From Prevotellaceae bacterium (GTDB lineage: Bacteria > Bacteroidota > Bacteroidia > Bacteroidales > UBA932), in the NCBI GenBank assembly GCA_031254635.1, contig JAIRUB010000144.1, forward strand, positions 1-34,617: 34,617 bases of DNA, given 5' to 3'. Under the pieces are notes generated by a model that was given only the letters and a program-made list of their open reading frames with translations, searched no databases and was not told the DNA's origin. The position numbers and the translations under genes are program-made. Below are positions 17,909 to 27,713 of this stretch, one piece after another; position 1 is the first letter of the stretch; the number at the start of each line of letters is the position of its first letter.

Positions 17909-18442
17909 TTAAAATCGAATAGCAAAGCCTATTTGCGCCAAGGTAGAGCCAAGCCCTAACTCAACATTTACAGCAAAATTGTCTAAAAAGAAATAAGAAG
18001 CGCCAGCATATAAGCCGCCGTAAAAACGTAGATTACTTCCCGATTGTTTACTATAGGAAGCAAAGCCTATCCCCATGGCAATACCGCTATAAGTATCTAA
18101 GCCCGGAACATTCCAGCCATAATGGTAGCTACTACGCGGCGCTATATTGAAGCGCGAATAATTATTTCCCTGATACGAAGTCAAGCACATTCCTGCTTCA
18201 GCTCCCAGCGAAATAACACCAAATCCGGCTTGCCACAAGCCGTTCTGAGCAGCTACTTTAAAACCGAAGCCTTGCAGCCAAAACCCATCGCCATAGCCGT
18301 AACTGCTGAAGCCGACACCGGCATTAATCATCCAAGTGCCAACCTCTATAGGATCTGTGGGCTTATCTTGTGCACGTGTTTGTAAACTTGTTCCGAACAA
18401 TAGGCAAATAGCCAAACAAAGAGTAAAGAGCTTTTTCATCAT
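17909..18442 (-). CDS. Putative secreted/outer membrane protein
   Basis: Signal peptide MMKKLFTLCLAICLLFGTSLQTRAQ; Gly/aromatic-rich alternating strands, terminal FAIRF. Confidence 0.7.
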   Translation of the reverse strand: MMKKLFTLCLAICLLFGTSLQTRAQDKPTDPIEVGTWMINAGVGFSSYGYGDGFWLQGFGFKVAAQNGLWQAGFGVISLGAEAGMCLTSYQGNNYSRFNIAPRSSYHYGWNVPGLDTYSGIAMGIGFASYSKQSGSNLRFYGGLYAGASYFFLDNFAVNVELGLGSTLAQIGFAIRF

Positions 18443-18469
18443 GTTATTTTTTAATTTAAAAATTTTCGG

Positions 18470-18477
18470 CAAAGGTA
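18470..18477 (-). promoter_or_regulatory. Candidate -7 box upstream of outer membrane protein gene
   Basis: Plus CAAAGGTA = minus TACCTTTG. Confidence 0.5.
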
Positions 18478-18651
18478 ATATTTTTTAATTTAAAAATTCA
18501 AAGATTTAAGAATTTAATCCGTTGCGGGATTTACAAAAAGAGGAAAGATTTATATACAGTATTTTACAAAAAAACGTATAAATCTTATGCTTCGCACACA
18601 GATAAAACGCCAAGTCGCAAAACCAAAAGAATTATTTGATAAAGTTGTTAC

Positions 18652-21012
18652 CTAAAAAAAGTCATCCTTTTTTTCTTCTTTTTGGTCGAGTTCCTCGTCA
18701 CTGCCGGTGCAATTGAGGCTGATGTTAAAATCGGCAGGGATCTCAAACCGGTCGGTGGGCCTTATGTTGAGTTTGGGGTCGGCCAATACTTTTTCCATAA
18801 ATAAGCCCCAAATAGGCAGTGCCATATTAGCACCGCTGCCAAAGGCAAGACTTTGAAAGTGAACACTGCGGTCTTCAGCGCCCACCCATACTCCGGCTAC
18901 TAATTTGGGCACAAAGCCCATAAACCAACCGTCTGATTGGTTGTTGGTAGTTCCTGTTTTGCCGGCTAATTCGCCCTCTATTTTATAAAGGCTACGTAGG
19001 CGATAAGCTGTTCCCTCATTTATTACTCCTTGCAACAGGTTCACCATCAGATAAGCTGTGCGGTTGCTAATGCTTTCCTGCCGGCGTGTAGTGAAGGTAG
19101 CTATTTGGTTACCGTGTTTATCTTCAATTCGGGTAACACATAGAGGCTCGTTGTGTACGCCTTTGTTAGCATAAGTACCGTAAGCACCTACCATTTCGGT
19201 AAGATACAAGTCGGACGGGCCAAGACAAAGCGATACCACCGGATCCATGTAGCTTTTTATGCCTAATCGTTTACACATATTTGCCATAGCTGTGGGGCCC
19301 AATTGTTTCATCAGGTAGGCCGAAATATTGTTACTACTCTTAGTCAGCCCCCATTTCAGTGTTACGTTTTTACCAATCCACTCGGGCTTGTCGGTGGTGG
19401 CAGGTGTCCAGGTAGTATCATTTACAATGAAAGTTTGGGATACATTCAATACCTTGTCGCAGGGTGTAAAACCTTCCTGCATAGCTAAGGTGTAAAGGAA
19501 AGGCTTGATGGTAGAACCCACTTGGCGGCGGCCTTGGCTGGCATTGTCATATTTGAAGTGACGATAATTCGGACCGCCTATATAGGCGCGTACCTGTCCG
19601 GTTTCCACATCCATAGCCATAAAAGCGGCGCGAAGTATGGTTTTATAATAACGTATGGAATCCAACGGGGTCATTACCGTATCTTTCTGTCCTTTGCTAT
19701 TCCATGCAAACACCGTCATTTTGGTTTTAGTGTTGAACGATTTATTTATTTCTTCATTAGTGGCGCCGGTCTGTTTCATGTTTCGGTAGCGGTCGCTCCA
19801 ACGCTTAGCTTGTTCCATAATATTGTTCACCTGTTCGCGTGTCAATTCATTATCAAAAGGCGGGTTTCGACGGTTTCTTACGTCGGCGCTGAATCGCCAT
19901 TGCAATTCATTCTTCAAATGTTGCGCTACAGCTTCTTCGGCATATTGTTGCATACTGGAGTTAATGGTGGTATAAATTTTTAATCCATCGCGGTCAATAT
20001 CATACAATGTACCATCAGACTTGGGATTTTTGCGTACCCAACCCATCAAGGGGTTGTCGTCCCATTCTTTCTTATCGGCATCGTAGTCGTATGGTCGTGA
20101 GCGGTAATTTTCTATTCGGGGTTCCTGTGCCAGCATAGTGCGGCGCAACATTTCACGGAAATAGGGGGCAAGTCCGGAATTATGGTCTTGCTGCATGAAG
20201 CTAAGGGTAATAGGAAGTACGGATAACGAATCGTAATATTCCCGGGAAATAAAGCCGTATTTACTCATCTGCGACAACACGTGGTTGCGGCGCATGGTGG
20301 CACGCTCTGGATTACGCACAGGGCTATAACGACTGGGGGCATTGATAACACCTATTAATAAGGCGGCTTCATCTATGGTAAGTTGCGAAGGCAGCTTAGC
20401 AAAGAATGTAGCTGCAGCCGCACGAATTCCAAAGGCATTACTGCCGAACTCGACAGTATTCAAATACATGGCAATAATTTCTTCTTTAGTATAATTACGT
20501 TCGAGTTTTACAGCCGTAATCCATTCCTTGAATTTTGCCGTGGCAATTTTTGGGAGAGACTTTACATTACGGGTAATAGTGGAGTCGCGAGGAAAAAGAT
20601 TTTTGGCCAATTGTTGTGAAATAGTACTACCACCTCCCGACTCACTGCTGCCGCCAAGAATGGTTTTTACCAATACGCGGGCAAGGCTCCGAAAGTCAAT
20701 CCCCGAATGTTGGTGATAGCGTACGTCTTCGGTAGCTATCAAAGCAGAGATCAAGTAGGGCGACAGTTCGTCGTAGGATACGTATGAACGGTTTTCAACG
20801 TGAAAAGTGCCCAACAACACGCCATCTTCCGAAATAATTTGAGTGGCCATTTTACTTTTCGGATTTTCCAATTCTTCAAAAGAAGGAATTGACCCGAATA
20901 AGGCCAATCCCATTAAAATTAATGCTAAAAGAATGAATGGCAAGCAAATGATGCCGAAAAACCATTTATTGAACCTCTTACGGTTTTTGATTTGAAGAAA
21001 TTTAAATTTCAT
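18652..21012 (-). CDS. Penicillin-binding protein 1A (bifunctional transglycosylase/transpeptidase)
   Basis: EDVRYHQHSGIDFRSLARVL, GGSTISQQLAKNLF, RNYTKEEIIAMYLN, GSTIKPFLY (SxxK), SSN, KTGTTNNQSDGWFMGF. Confidence 0.95.
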   Translation of the reverse strand: MKFKFLQIKNRKRFNKWFFGIICLPFILLALILMGLALFGSIPSFEELENPKSKMATQIISEDGVLLGTFHVENRSYVSYDELSPYLISALIATEDVRYHQHSGIDFRSLARVLVKTILGGSSESGGGSTISQQLAKNLFPRDSTITRNVKSLPKIATAKFKEWITAVKLERNYTKEEIIAMYLNTVEFGSNAFGIRAAAATFFAKLPSQLTIDEAALLIGVINAPSRYSPVRNPERATMRRNHVLSQMSKYGFISREYYDSLSVLPITLSFMQQDHNSGLAPYFREMLRRTMLAQEPRIENYRSRPYDYDADKKEWDDNPLMGWVRKNPKSDGTLYDIDRDGLKIYTTINSSMQQYAEEAVAQHLKNELQWRFSADVRNRRNPPFDNELTREQVNNIMEQAKRWSDRYRNMKQTGATNEEINKSFNTKTKMTVFAWNSKGQKDTVMTPLDSIRYYKTILRAAFMAMDVETGQVRAYIGGPNYRHFKYDNASQGRRQVGSTIKPFLYTLAMQEGFTPCDKVLNVSQTFIVNDTTWTPATTDKPEWIGKNVTLKWGLTKSSNNISAYLMKQLGPTAMANMCKRLGIKSYMDPVVSLCLGPSDLYLTEMVGAYGTYANKGVHNEPLCVTRIEDKHGNQIATFTTRRQESISNRTAYLMVNLLQGVINEGTAYRLRSLYKIEGELAGKTGTTNNQSDGWFMGFVPKLVAGVWVGAEDRSVHFQSLAFGSGANMALPIWGLFMEKVLADPKLNIRPTDRFEIPADFNISLNCTGSDEELDQKEEKKDDFF

Positions 21013-21187
21013 TGTGCTTTTTTATCATTATAAAAATAACTATATCTGTCTTGTTTTTAGCGGTTTTAATAATATAAGGTTACTAAAGCGATAAACAAAA
21101 TAAAATGCAAAATAATAAAAAAAATTTGGATTATACCTTATTTTATGACTTACTTTGCATTCTTTTTTATAAAATTCGTTAAAATTT

Positions 21188-23539
21188 ATGCAGGAAAATT
21201 TGGTTATCGTAGAGTCCCCGGCAAAGGCAAAAACCATTGAACGGTTTTTGGGGAAGGATTTTCTAGTAAAATCCAGCTATGGCCATATCCGTGACCTTTC
21301 AAAAAAACAATACGGAGTGGATATTGATAATAATTTTGAGCCTGATTATGAGATACCTGCCGATAAGCAAAAGATTGTGGACGAATTAAAGAAATTGGCT
21401 AAAAAATCAACTGCCGTATGGTTAGCATCCGATGAAGACCGTGAAGGAGAGGCTATTGCATGGCACTTACAAGAGGTGTTGGGTTTGGACGCGAAAAAGG
21501 CAAAACGCATTGTTTTTCACGAAATTACTAAAAATGCTATATTAAAGGCTGTTGAACATCCGCGGCAGGTGGATATGAATTTGGTGAATGCGCAACAAGC
21601 ACGCCGGATCCTCGACCGCTTGGTAGGTTTTGAGGTATCGCCAATTCTTTGGAAGAAGGTGAAACCCGCTCTTTCGGCCGGCCGCGTACAATCCGTAGCT
21701 GTCAGGCTTATAGTGGAACGTGAACGTGAAATATTAAGCTTTGCCGTTTCGTCGGCCTATCGTGTAAGCGCTGTGTTTGAACCGGTTGAAAAGGGGAATA
21801 AATTTAATTTGAAAGCCGAACTTTCGGAACGTTTTGCTACAGAGAGAGAAGCGTTTGCTTTTTTAGAAAAATGTAAGAAAGCCGATTTTATTGTTCGGTC
21901 TATAGAAAAGAAACCGGCAAAGAAATCGCCGGCAGCGCCTTTCACGACTTCTACTTTGCAGCAGGAGGCTTCACGCCGTTTTAATTTTTCCGTAAGCCAA
22001 ACAATGAGCATCGCACAACGTTTATATGAAGCAGGGTTGATTACCTATATGCGTACCGATTCCACCAACCTCTCGGATTTGGCTTTAAATACCTCGTGCC
22101 AAGCTATTGAAAATTTGTTCGGTAAACAATATTATAAACGTCGCCAATATGCTACTAAGTCGAAAGGCGCTCAGGAAGCCCACGAGGCTATTCGTCCGAC
22201 TTATATGGAAAATGCTGAAATAGAAGGAACTGCCCAAGAGAAAAAAATATACGATTTGATTTGGAAGCGTACCATTGCTTCACAAATGGCTGACGCACAA
22301 ATAGAAAAAACAACAGTAGATATTACTGTATCTACGGCTCCGCAGTTTTTTCAAGCTGTTGGCGAAATATTGTTGTTTGATGGATTTCTGAAAGTATATA
22401 TGGAGACTACCGACGACGAGCCTGATGAAACAGCCGATAGCGGCCTCTTGCCTCCTTTAAAAGAAAAGCAGGCTTTGTCGGCAAAAGAAATTACTGCCAC
22501 GGAACGTTTTACGCAGCGCCCGCCACGTTATACAGAAGCAGGTTTGGTGAAGCGGTTGGAAGAATTAGGTATTGGCCGTCCATCTACCTACGCACCAACT
22601 ATTTCTACTATTATGAATAGAGGATATGTGTTGAAAGAAGACCGCGCAGGCACGCAACGTGAATACGCTCGTTTAATTTTGAAGAAAGAAACGATAAATA
22701 AACAAATCCTTACCGAAATTGCCGGCGTTGAAAAAGGGAAACTCTTCCCCAGCGATATAGGTATTTTAGTCAATGATTTTTTGATAGAACATTTCAAAAA
22801 CATTCTGGACTATGGTTTCACGGCTAAGGTGGAAGAAGAATTTGACGAAATAGCCGAAGGGAAATTGATATGGAATAAGATGCTGGCTAAATTTTACAAA
22901 CCATTCCATAAGGTGGTAGAGAACACCTTGGAGGTATCGCGCCCTACGAATGCTGAACGTGTCCTGGGCGTAGATAAAAAGAGTGGCAAGTCTGTATTGG
23001 TACGTATCGGCCGCTTTGGGCCCGTAGCGCAATTAGGTGAAGCCGACGACGACAAGAAGCAATTTGCCAGTCTACAGAAAGGGCAGTTGATTGAATCCAT
23101 AACCCTTGAGGAAGCATTGAAATTATTTGAACTGCCGCGTCCGGTGGGTAAATATGAAGGAGAAGAAGTAATTGCAGCAGTCGGCCGTTTCGGCCCATAC
23201 CTTCGCCATGGTAAAGCCTTTACCTCATTGAAAAAAGATGATAATCCCTACACGGTAACCATTGAGCGGGCTGTAGAGCTGATAGAAGAAAAACGCAAAA
23301 AAGAGCGCGAAAAATTTATTAAGATTTTTGAAAAGGAAGACATACAAGTGTTGAATGGCCGCTTCGGTCCTTACATTGTTCATGCAGGAGCCAATTACCG
23401 TATTTCGAAAGGAAAGGATCCTGCCGCTCTTAGTTTGGACGACTGCAAAACTATTATCGCAGCACAAAGTAAAGGCAAGGACACTGCCGCAGCGAAGCCG
23501 AAAGCCAAGGTGGCGGTAAATGGTAAAAAGAGAGGGTAA
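21188..23539 (+). CDS. topA: DNA topoisomerase I
   Basis: LVIVESPAKAKTIERFLG, ASDEDREGEAIAWHL, ARRILDRLVGFEVSPILWKKV, GLITYMRTDSTNLS; C-terminal GRFGPxV repeats. Confidence 0.97.
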   Translation: MQENLVIVESPAKAKTIERFLGKDFLVKSSYGHIRDLSKKQYGVDIDNNFEPDYEIPADKQKIVDELKKLAKKSTAVWLASDEDREGEAIAWHLQEVLGLDAKKAKRIVFHEITKNAILKAVEHPRQVDMNLVNAQQARRILDRLVGFEVSPILWKKVKPALSAGRVQSVAVRLIVEREREILSFAVSSAYRVSAVFEPVEKGNKFNLKAELSERFATEREAFAFLEKCKKADFIVRSIEKKPAKKSPAAPFTTSTLQQEASRRFNFSVSQTMSIAQRLYEAGLITYMRTDSTNLSDLALNTSCQAIENLFGKQYYKRRQYATKSKGAQEAHEAIRPTYMENAEIEGTAQEKKIYDLIWKRTIASQMADAQIEKTTVDITVSTAPQFFQAVGEILLFDGFLKVYMETTDDEPDETADSGLLPPLKEKQALSAKEITATERFTQRPPRYTEAGLVKRLEELGIGRPSTYAPTISTIMNRGYVLKEDRAGTQREYARLILKKETINKQILTEIAGVEKGKLFPSDIGILVNDFLIEHFKNILDYGFTAKVEEEFDEIAEGKLIWNKMLAKFYKPFHKVVENTLEVSRPTNAERVLGVDKKSGKSVLVRIGRFGPVAQLGEADDDKKQFASLQKGQLIESITLEEALKLFELPRPVGKYEGEEVIAAVGRFGPYLRHGKAFTSLKKDDNPYTVTIERAVELIEEKRKKEREKFIKIFEKEDIQVLNGRFGPYIVHAGANYRISKGKDPAALSLDDCKTIIAAQSKGKDTAAAKPKAKVAVNGKKRG

Positions 23540-23544
23540 ATTGC

Positions 23545-24486
23545 ATGTCGTTGAAGAAATTTATTCAAACATTACCACAAGCGCAGTTGGCGGTGATTAA
23601 TACAGGTAGCGATACTGTTTTCAACACCTTTAAAAAGTTGTATCCACACTCGGAATACAATATATCGTACTTGAAGTGCAGTGTAAAGAAAGTTTCGGCA
23701 GCTTTGTCTATCTGTGAAAAAGAAAATGTTTTTGCCTTAGTACTGGGTGTGGCCGAAACGACATTGCCAGAACAATCTTTTTCAGTGGCCGTAATTACAC
23801 CGGCCATCGATCTTAACAGATCTTATTTACATAAGCTTTTTCACCATCAGTCCTTAGGCTATTGCGCTGCGCTGGGTTTCCAAACTTGTCTCTCACCTCC
23901 GGCCGATATAAATTTCTTGCAATCACGTTACTTTGAATCCCTGCGTTTGGGAGTGCTAAGAGAGGATATAAGCTTGGCGGAGCCCTTATTGCGTGATGCC
24001 GATTATGTGTGGTTTGATTTAACCACTGTCCGTGCTTCCGATGCTCCGAAACAAAAACGCCTAACATCTAATGGCTTACATGCAGAAGAAGCTTGCCAGT
24101 TGATTCATTATGTAGCCCTTTCTAACCATGCTAAACGGCTGTTTGTGTATGGATTTAGCCGCTTACCTTCTTTAAACAGTATCACCAAACAGTTGTTAGC
24201 ACAGTTGATTTGGCACCTTGCCGAAGGGTTAAGTGGAAAAATTAGGGAGGAATTATTAAATGTTTCCAAAAATGTTGCTTTTAAAGAAATAATGGTTGAT
24301 ATGGGAGTAAAGGGCCAGGAATTGTACTTTTTATATAACGAAACCACTCAGCGATGGTGGATTAAAGTCCCTTATAACAAAGACAATATACGATTGATTC
24401 CATGTAATCATAAGGACTATCAGGTGGCTTGCCAGGGTAAGGTTCCGGTACGATGGTTATGGCATTATCAAAAATTAAATGGTTAA
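23545..24486 (+). CDS. Ureohydrolase/formimidoylglutamase-fold protein, apparently degenerate at metal sites
   Basis: GFQTCLSPPADINFLQSRYFESLRLGVLREDISLAEPLLRDADYVWFDLTTVRASDAPKQKRLTSNGLHAEEACQLIHYVALSNHAKRLFVYGF resembles the arginase/HutG core DADxxSFDxxAxRxSDAP...PNGxxxEEACQIxRYAG, but DAHxD/DxD histidine-aspartate motifs are not evident. Confidence 0.7.
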   Translation: MSLKKFIQTLPQAQLAVINTGSDTVFNTFKKLYPHSEYNISYLKCSVKKVSAALSICEKENVFALVLGVAETTLPEQSFSVAVITPAIDLNRSYLHKLFHHQSLGYCAALGFQTCLSPPADINFLQSRYFESLRLGVLREDISLAEPLLRDADYVWFDLTTVRASDAPKQKRLTSNGLHAEEACQLIHYVALSNHAKRLFVYGFSRLPSLNSITKQLLAQLIWHLAEGLSGKIREELLNVSKNVAFKEIMVDMGVKGQELYFLYNETTQRWWIKVPYNKDNIRLIPCNHKDYQVACQGKVPVRWLWHYQKLNG

Positions 24487-24524
24487 ATTTATAAGAAAAG
24501 ATAGTTAATTTAATAAATTTGTAT

Positions 24525-24532
24525 TAACTTTG
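24525..24532 (+). promoter_or_regulatory. Candidate -7 box upstream of porP / T9SS cluster
   Basis: TAACTTTG (TAnnTTTG) followed by CA, 36 nt before ATG. Confidence 0.5.
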
Positions 24533-24567
24533 CAAGCTACTATCAGTTTGGATAGGCGTAGAAAATT

Positions 24568-25509
24568 ATGTCAGTTGTAAAAAAACTATGTTGCGGTGTC
24601 TTTTTTTTGTTGATGGTTTTCAGCACGAAGGCCCAACAAACGCCTCAATTTAGTTTAGGTTTTTTGAATAGGATGTTTAGCAATCCGGGGTATGCTGGCA
24701 ATACAACAGAAAATCTGTTTACAGCTACGGCGTTAAACCGTTTGGAAATGACCGGTTTTGAAGGCGCGCCAGTAATAACAGTGGTTGACCTTCATGGTCC
24801 GGTTGCGTTGTTTGGAATATCAAGTGGAGTAGGGGTTTCGTTGTATAACGATATGGCAGGCGCCTTGCGCGCTCCTGGTTTTAGTCTTACTTATGCTTAT
24901 CGTCATAAAATTTTTGATGGAACGATAGGCATAGGAGTAACAGCTGGTTTGGTTGCCAGTTGGTATACCAACCAAAATTGGCGATTGCCGGAAGGAGAGG
25001 GTTCAGACCCTTCGGTACCAACCAATGAAATAGCAGGAATGAATTTTGACATGGACTTAGGTGCTTATTATCAGAGTTCTACCTGGTTTGGCGGAGTAGC
25101 TTGCAAGCATCTTACTGAGCCAAGGTTAGGTGTTGATAAAAAGGGCTCATTACCCAGAACTTTATATGCGAATCTTGGCTATGCTTATGCTTTTGATGAG
25201 TCGGAATGGATGATTATGCCAATGGTCGATTTAGTTTCCGATTTTGCACAAACCGGTTTTAGTTTGAAAACTATAGTTTACTACAAAAAAATATACTGGG
25301 CAGGCTTGGCTTATAGATGGAATCAGGCGATAGTAGGCATGTTGGGAATAGAACTATTTGAAGGACTGAAAATAGCCTACGCTTATGAGTACCTGATATC
25401 CGAGTTGAACCGCTTTAGTGGCGGCTGTCATGAGTTGTTGTTAAATTACTCTTTTGCTATAACGATACCGAAAGGTTCGCAACGATACAAGAGTATAAGA
25501 TATTTATAA
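24568..25509 (+). CDS. porP: PorP/SprF family type IX secretion system membrane protein
   Basis: Signal peptide; QQTPQFSLGFLNRMFSNPGYAGNT, LYNDMAGALRAPGFSLTYAYRHKI, FDMDLGAYYQSSTWFGGVACKHLTEP; directly upstream of gldK. Confidence 0.93.
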   Translation: MSVVKKLCCGVFFLLMVFSTKAQQTPQFSLGFLNRMFSNPGYAGNTTENLFTATALNRLEMTGFEGAPVITVVDLHGPVALFGISSGVGVSLYNDMAGALRAPGFSLTYAYRHKIFDGTIGIGVTAGLVASWYTNQNWRLPEGEGSDPSVPTNEIAGMNFDMDLGAYYQSSTWFGGVACKHLTEPRLGVDKKGSLPRTLYANLGYAYAFDESEWMIMPMVDLVSDFAQTGFSLKTIVYYKKIYWAGLAYRWNQAIVGMLGIELFEGLKIAYAYEYLISELNRFSGGCHELLLNYSFAITIPKGSQRYKSIRYL

Positions 25510-25524
25510 AATTATAATTCTAAT

Positions 25525-26865
25525 ATGAAGAAGTTGTTTTTTTTAACTTTATCTGCAGGATTGATTTGGAGTTGTGGATTTGGAGGTTCTGAATCCGGAG
25601 AAATTGATCGTGGTACCAAAGGCCGTAACTTAAGATACGCCGAAACACCACCTAATGGAATGTCATTCATACCTGCCGGAAGTATTCTCATTGGCCAGAA
25701 TGATGAAAACTTAAACAGTACCATGAATGCCGGTAATAAAGTGGTTGCTATAGATGCTTTTTGGATGGATCAAACAGAGATCACCAATTATGAGTATCGT
25801 CAATTCGTGTCGTATGTGAAAGATTCTGTAATGCGCCGTTATTTAGCCGACAACGGGTATCCCGAATTTTTGTTAGAAAATGACGACCAGTTCGACTCGG
25901 ATGCTGAACCGCCTTTAAATTGGCGTAAGCATATTAATTTGAAGAAAGACCCCGGCCAACGCGATGCGGTGAGAGAACTTGATTATTCACCGGAAGAATC
26001 GCTCTTCGGCCGTCGGGAATTCGATGTGCGCCGATTAGTGTATGAATATTCATGGTTTGATATGCAGCAAGCTGCTAAAGCTCGATACGATCATAAAGAG
26101 AAAAAATATATAGGCACGGTAATCAATGCACAAGGCGAAGTGGAAGAAATCAAAGGCCGTTCTTCTTTCATTATGAGAGACCGGACAGAAGTATATCCCG
26201 ACACCCTGTGCTGGATACGTGATTTTGAATATTCTTATAACGACCCCTTTGCGTCTCGCTATTTTTCTCATCGAGCATATAATAATTATCCGGTAGTAGG
26301 TGTAAGTTGGAAACAAGCTACAGCTTTTTGTCATTGGAGAACAAGCAAGATGGAAAGAGGTAAGCGTACTTATGGAGGTTTTGATTATCGTTTACCCGGA
26401 GAAATAGAATGGGAATATGCTGCCCGTGGTGGCCTGCAAGGCGGTTTGTACCCTTGGGGCGGTCCTTATACTACTAATAAAGAAGGATGTTATTTGGCAA
26501 ATTTTAAACCACAGCGCGGTAAATACAGCATTGACGGAGGCGTGCGGACTATGCCAGCAGCCTCATACGACCCTAACGATTATGGACTGTACGATATGGC
26601 CGGTAATGTAGCTGAGTGGACCAATACGGCTTATGATGCAAATGCCTATAATTTTTATCATGACCTGATGCCTCACTATACATACAATGCAAAAGAAAAC
26701 GATCCTATTGTAAAAAAACGTAAAGTGGTGCGAGGCGGGTCTTGGAAAGATATTGCATATTTCTTGCAATGCGGAACACGCAGCTATGAATACCAGGATT
26801 CAACTCATTGCTACATCGGGTTTCGTTGTGTACGTCTTTATATGGGAACATCAGCAGCCCGATAA
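25525..26865 (+). CDS. gldK: T9SS ring lipoprotein GldK/PorK (formylglycine-generating-enzyme-like fold)
   Basis: Lipobox-like LIWSC; MSFIPAGSILIGQND...DAFWMDQTEITNYEYRQFV, RLPGEIEWEYAARGG, GLYDMAGNVAEW, VVRGGSWKD, GFRCVR. Confidence 0.96.
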   Translation: MKKLFFLTLSAGLIWSCGFGGSESGEIDRGTKGRNLRYAETPPNGMSFIPAGSILIGQNDENLNSTMNAGNKVVAIDAFWMDQTEITNYEYRQFVSYVKDSVMRRYLADNGYPEFLLENDDQFDSDAEPPLNWRKHINLKKDPGQRDAVRELDYSPEESLFGRREFDVRRLVYEYSWFDMQQAAKARYDHKEKKYIGTVINAQGEVEEIKGRSSFIMRDRTEVYPDTLCWIRDFEYSYNDPFASRYFSHRAYNNYPVVGVSWKQATAFCHWRTSKMERGKRTYGGFDYRLPGEIEWEYAARGGLQGGLYPWGGPYTTNKEGCYLANFKPQRGKYSIDGGVRTMPAASYDPNDYGLYDMAGNVAEWTNTAYDANAYNFYHDLMPHYTYNAKENDPIVKKRKVVRGGSWKDIAYFLQCGTRSYEYQDSTHCYIGFRCVRLYMGTSAAR

Positions 26866-26912
26866 TCTTTAGCATAAATGAATAAACTAAGTGAATTTAA
26901 AAAATATAAAAC

Positions 26913-27710
26913 ATGAAAGATCAAAAAATTCCATTTAATCAGACTAAACAATGGAAAAACCTCATGATGAAACTTTATGGTTTTGGGGCAGCATTAGTGA
27001 TCATTGGAGCTTTGTTTAAACTACAATATTGGCCATATGCCGGAGTAATGTTGGGTCTTGGAATGTTTACGGAATTTTTCGTCTTTATTTTTTCGGCTTT
27101 TGACCCTCCTGCAAAAGAATACGCCTGGGATAAGGTACATCCCGAATTAGCCGATGATGCTGAATTTAATAGCTATCAACCTAAACTGCAACAGGGAATA
27201 GTTTCCGGATCTTTGCAGATTGACCCTAAGCTATCGGGAGAATTGAATAACAGCATGGCCAAACTTAACGATACCGTGAAAAGCTTACACAGCCTTTCGA
27301 CTATGGGCGAGTTGTCGAACAGCTTGCTTGGCGGCATACAACAAGTGGCCGGAAATATAAACAACTTTAACGGTTCGATGGCCACAGTGAATCAATCAAT
27401 GAACGTATTAAAAGATGTCTATCTGCAAATATCACAAGCTATACTTGCCGGCGGTAAACAAACCGGCACGAATCTTGAAGTGTTGAATAAACATCTTTCA
27501 TCGGTAAACGCATCGTATGAATTATACATTCAGGAGCACAAACAGTATGCAGTTTCTTGCGAACAAATGGTGGCTACGATGAAACAATCAGCCGAAAGTT
27601 CCAAACAGGTTGGTGCGCAAATGGATAAGTTGCACACTCAGGTAAATGATTTGAATGTTATCTACGGCTCTATGATATCTACAGCAAATACGGCATTAAA
27701 AAAACGCTAA
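26913..27710 (+). CDS. gldL: T9SS inner membrane motor protein GldL/PorL
   Basis: MMKLYGFGAALVIIGALFKLQYWPYAGVMLGLGMFTEFFVFIFSAFDPP two-helix module, then coiled region; gene order. Confidence 0.95.
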   Translation: MKDQKIPFNQTKQWKNLMMKLYGFGAALVIIGALFKLQYWPYAGVMLGLGMFTEFFVFIFSAFDPPAKEYAWDKVHPELADDAEFNSYQPKLQQGIVSGSLQIDPKLSGELNNSMAKLNDTVKSLHSLSTMGELSNSLLGGIQQVAGNINNFNGSMATVNQSMNVLKDVYLQISQAILAGGKQTGTNLEVLNKHLSSVNASYELYIQEHKQYAVSCEQMVATMKQSAESSKQVGAQMDKLHTQVNDLNVIYGSMISTANTALKKR

Positions 27711-27713
27711 ATT

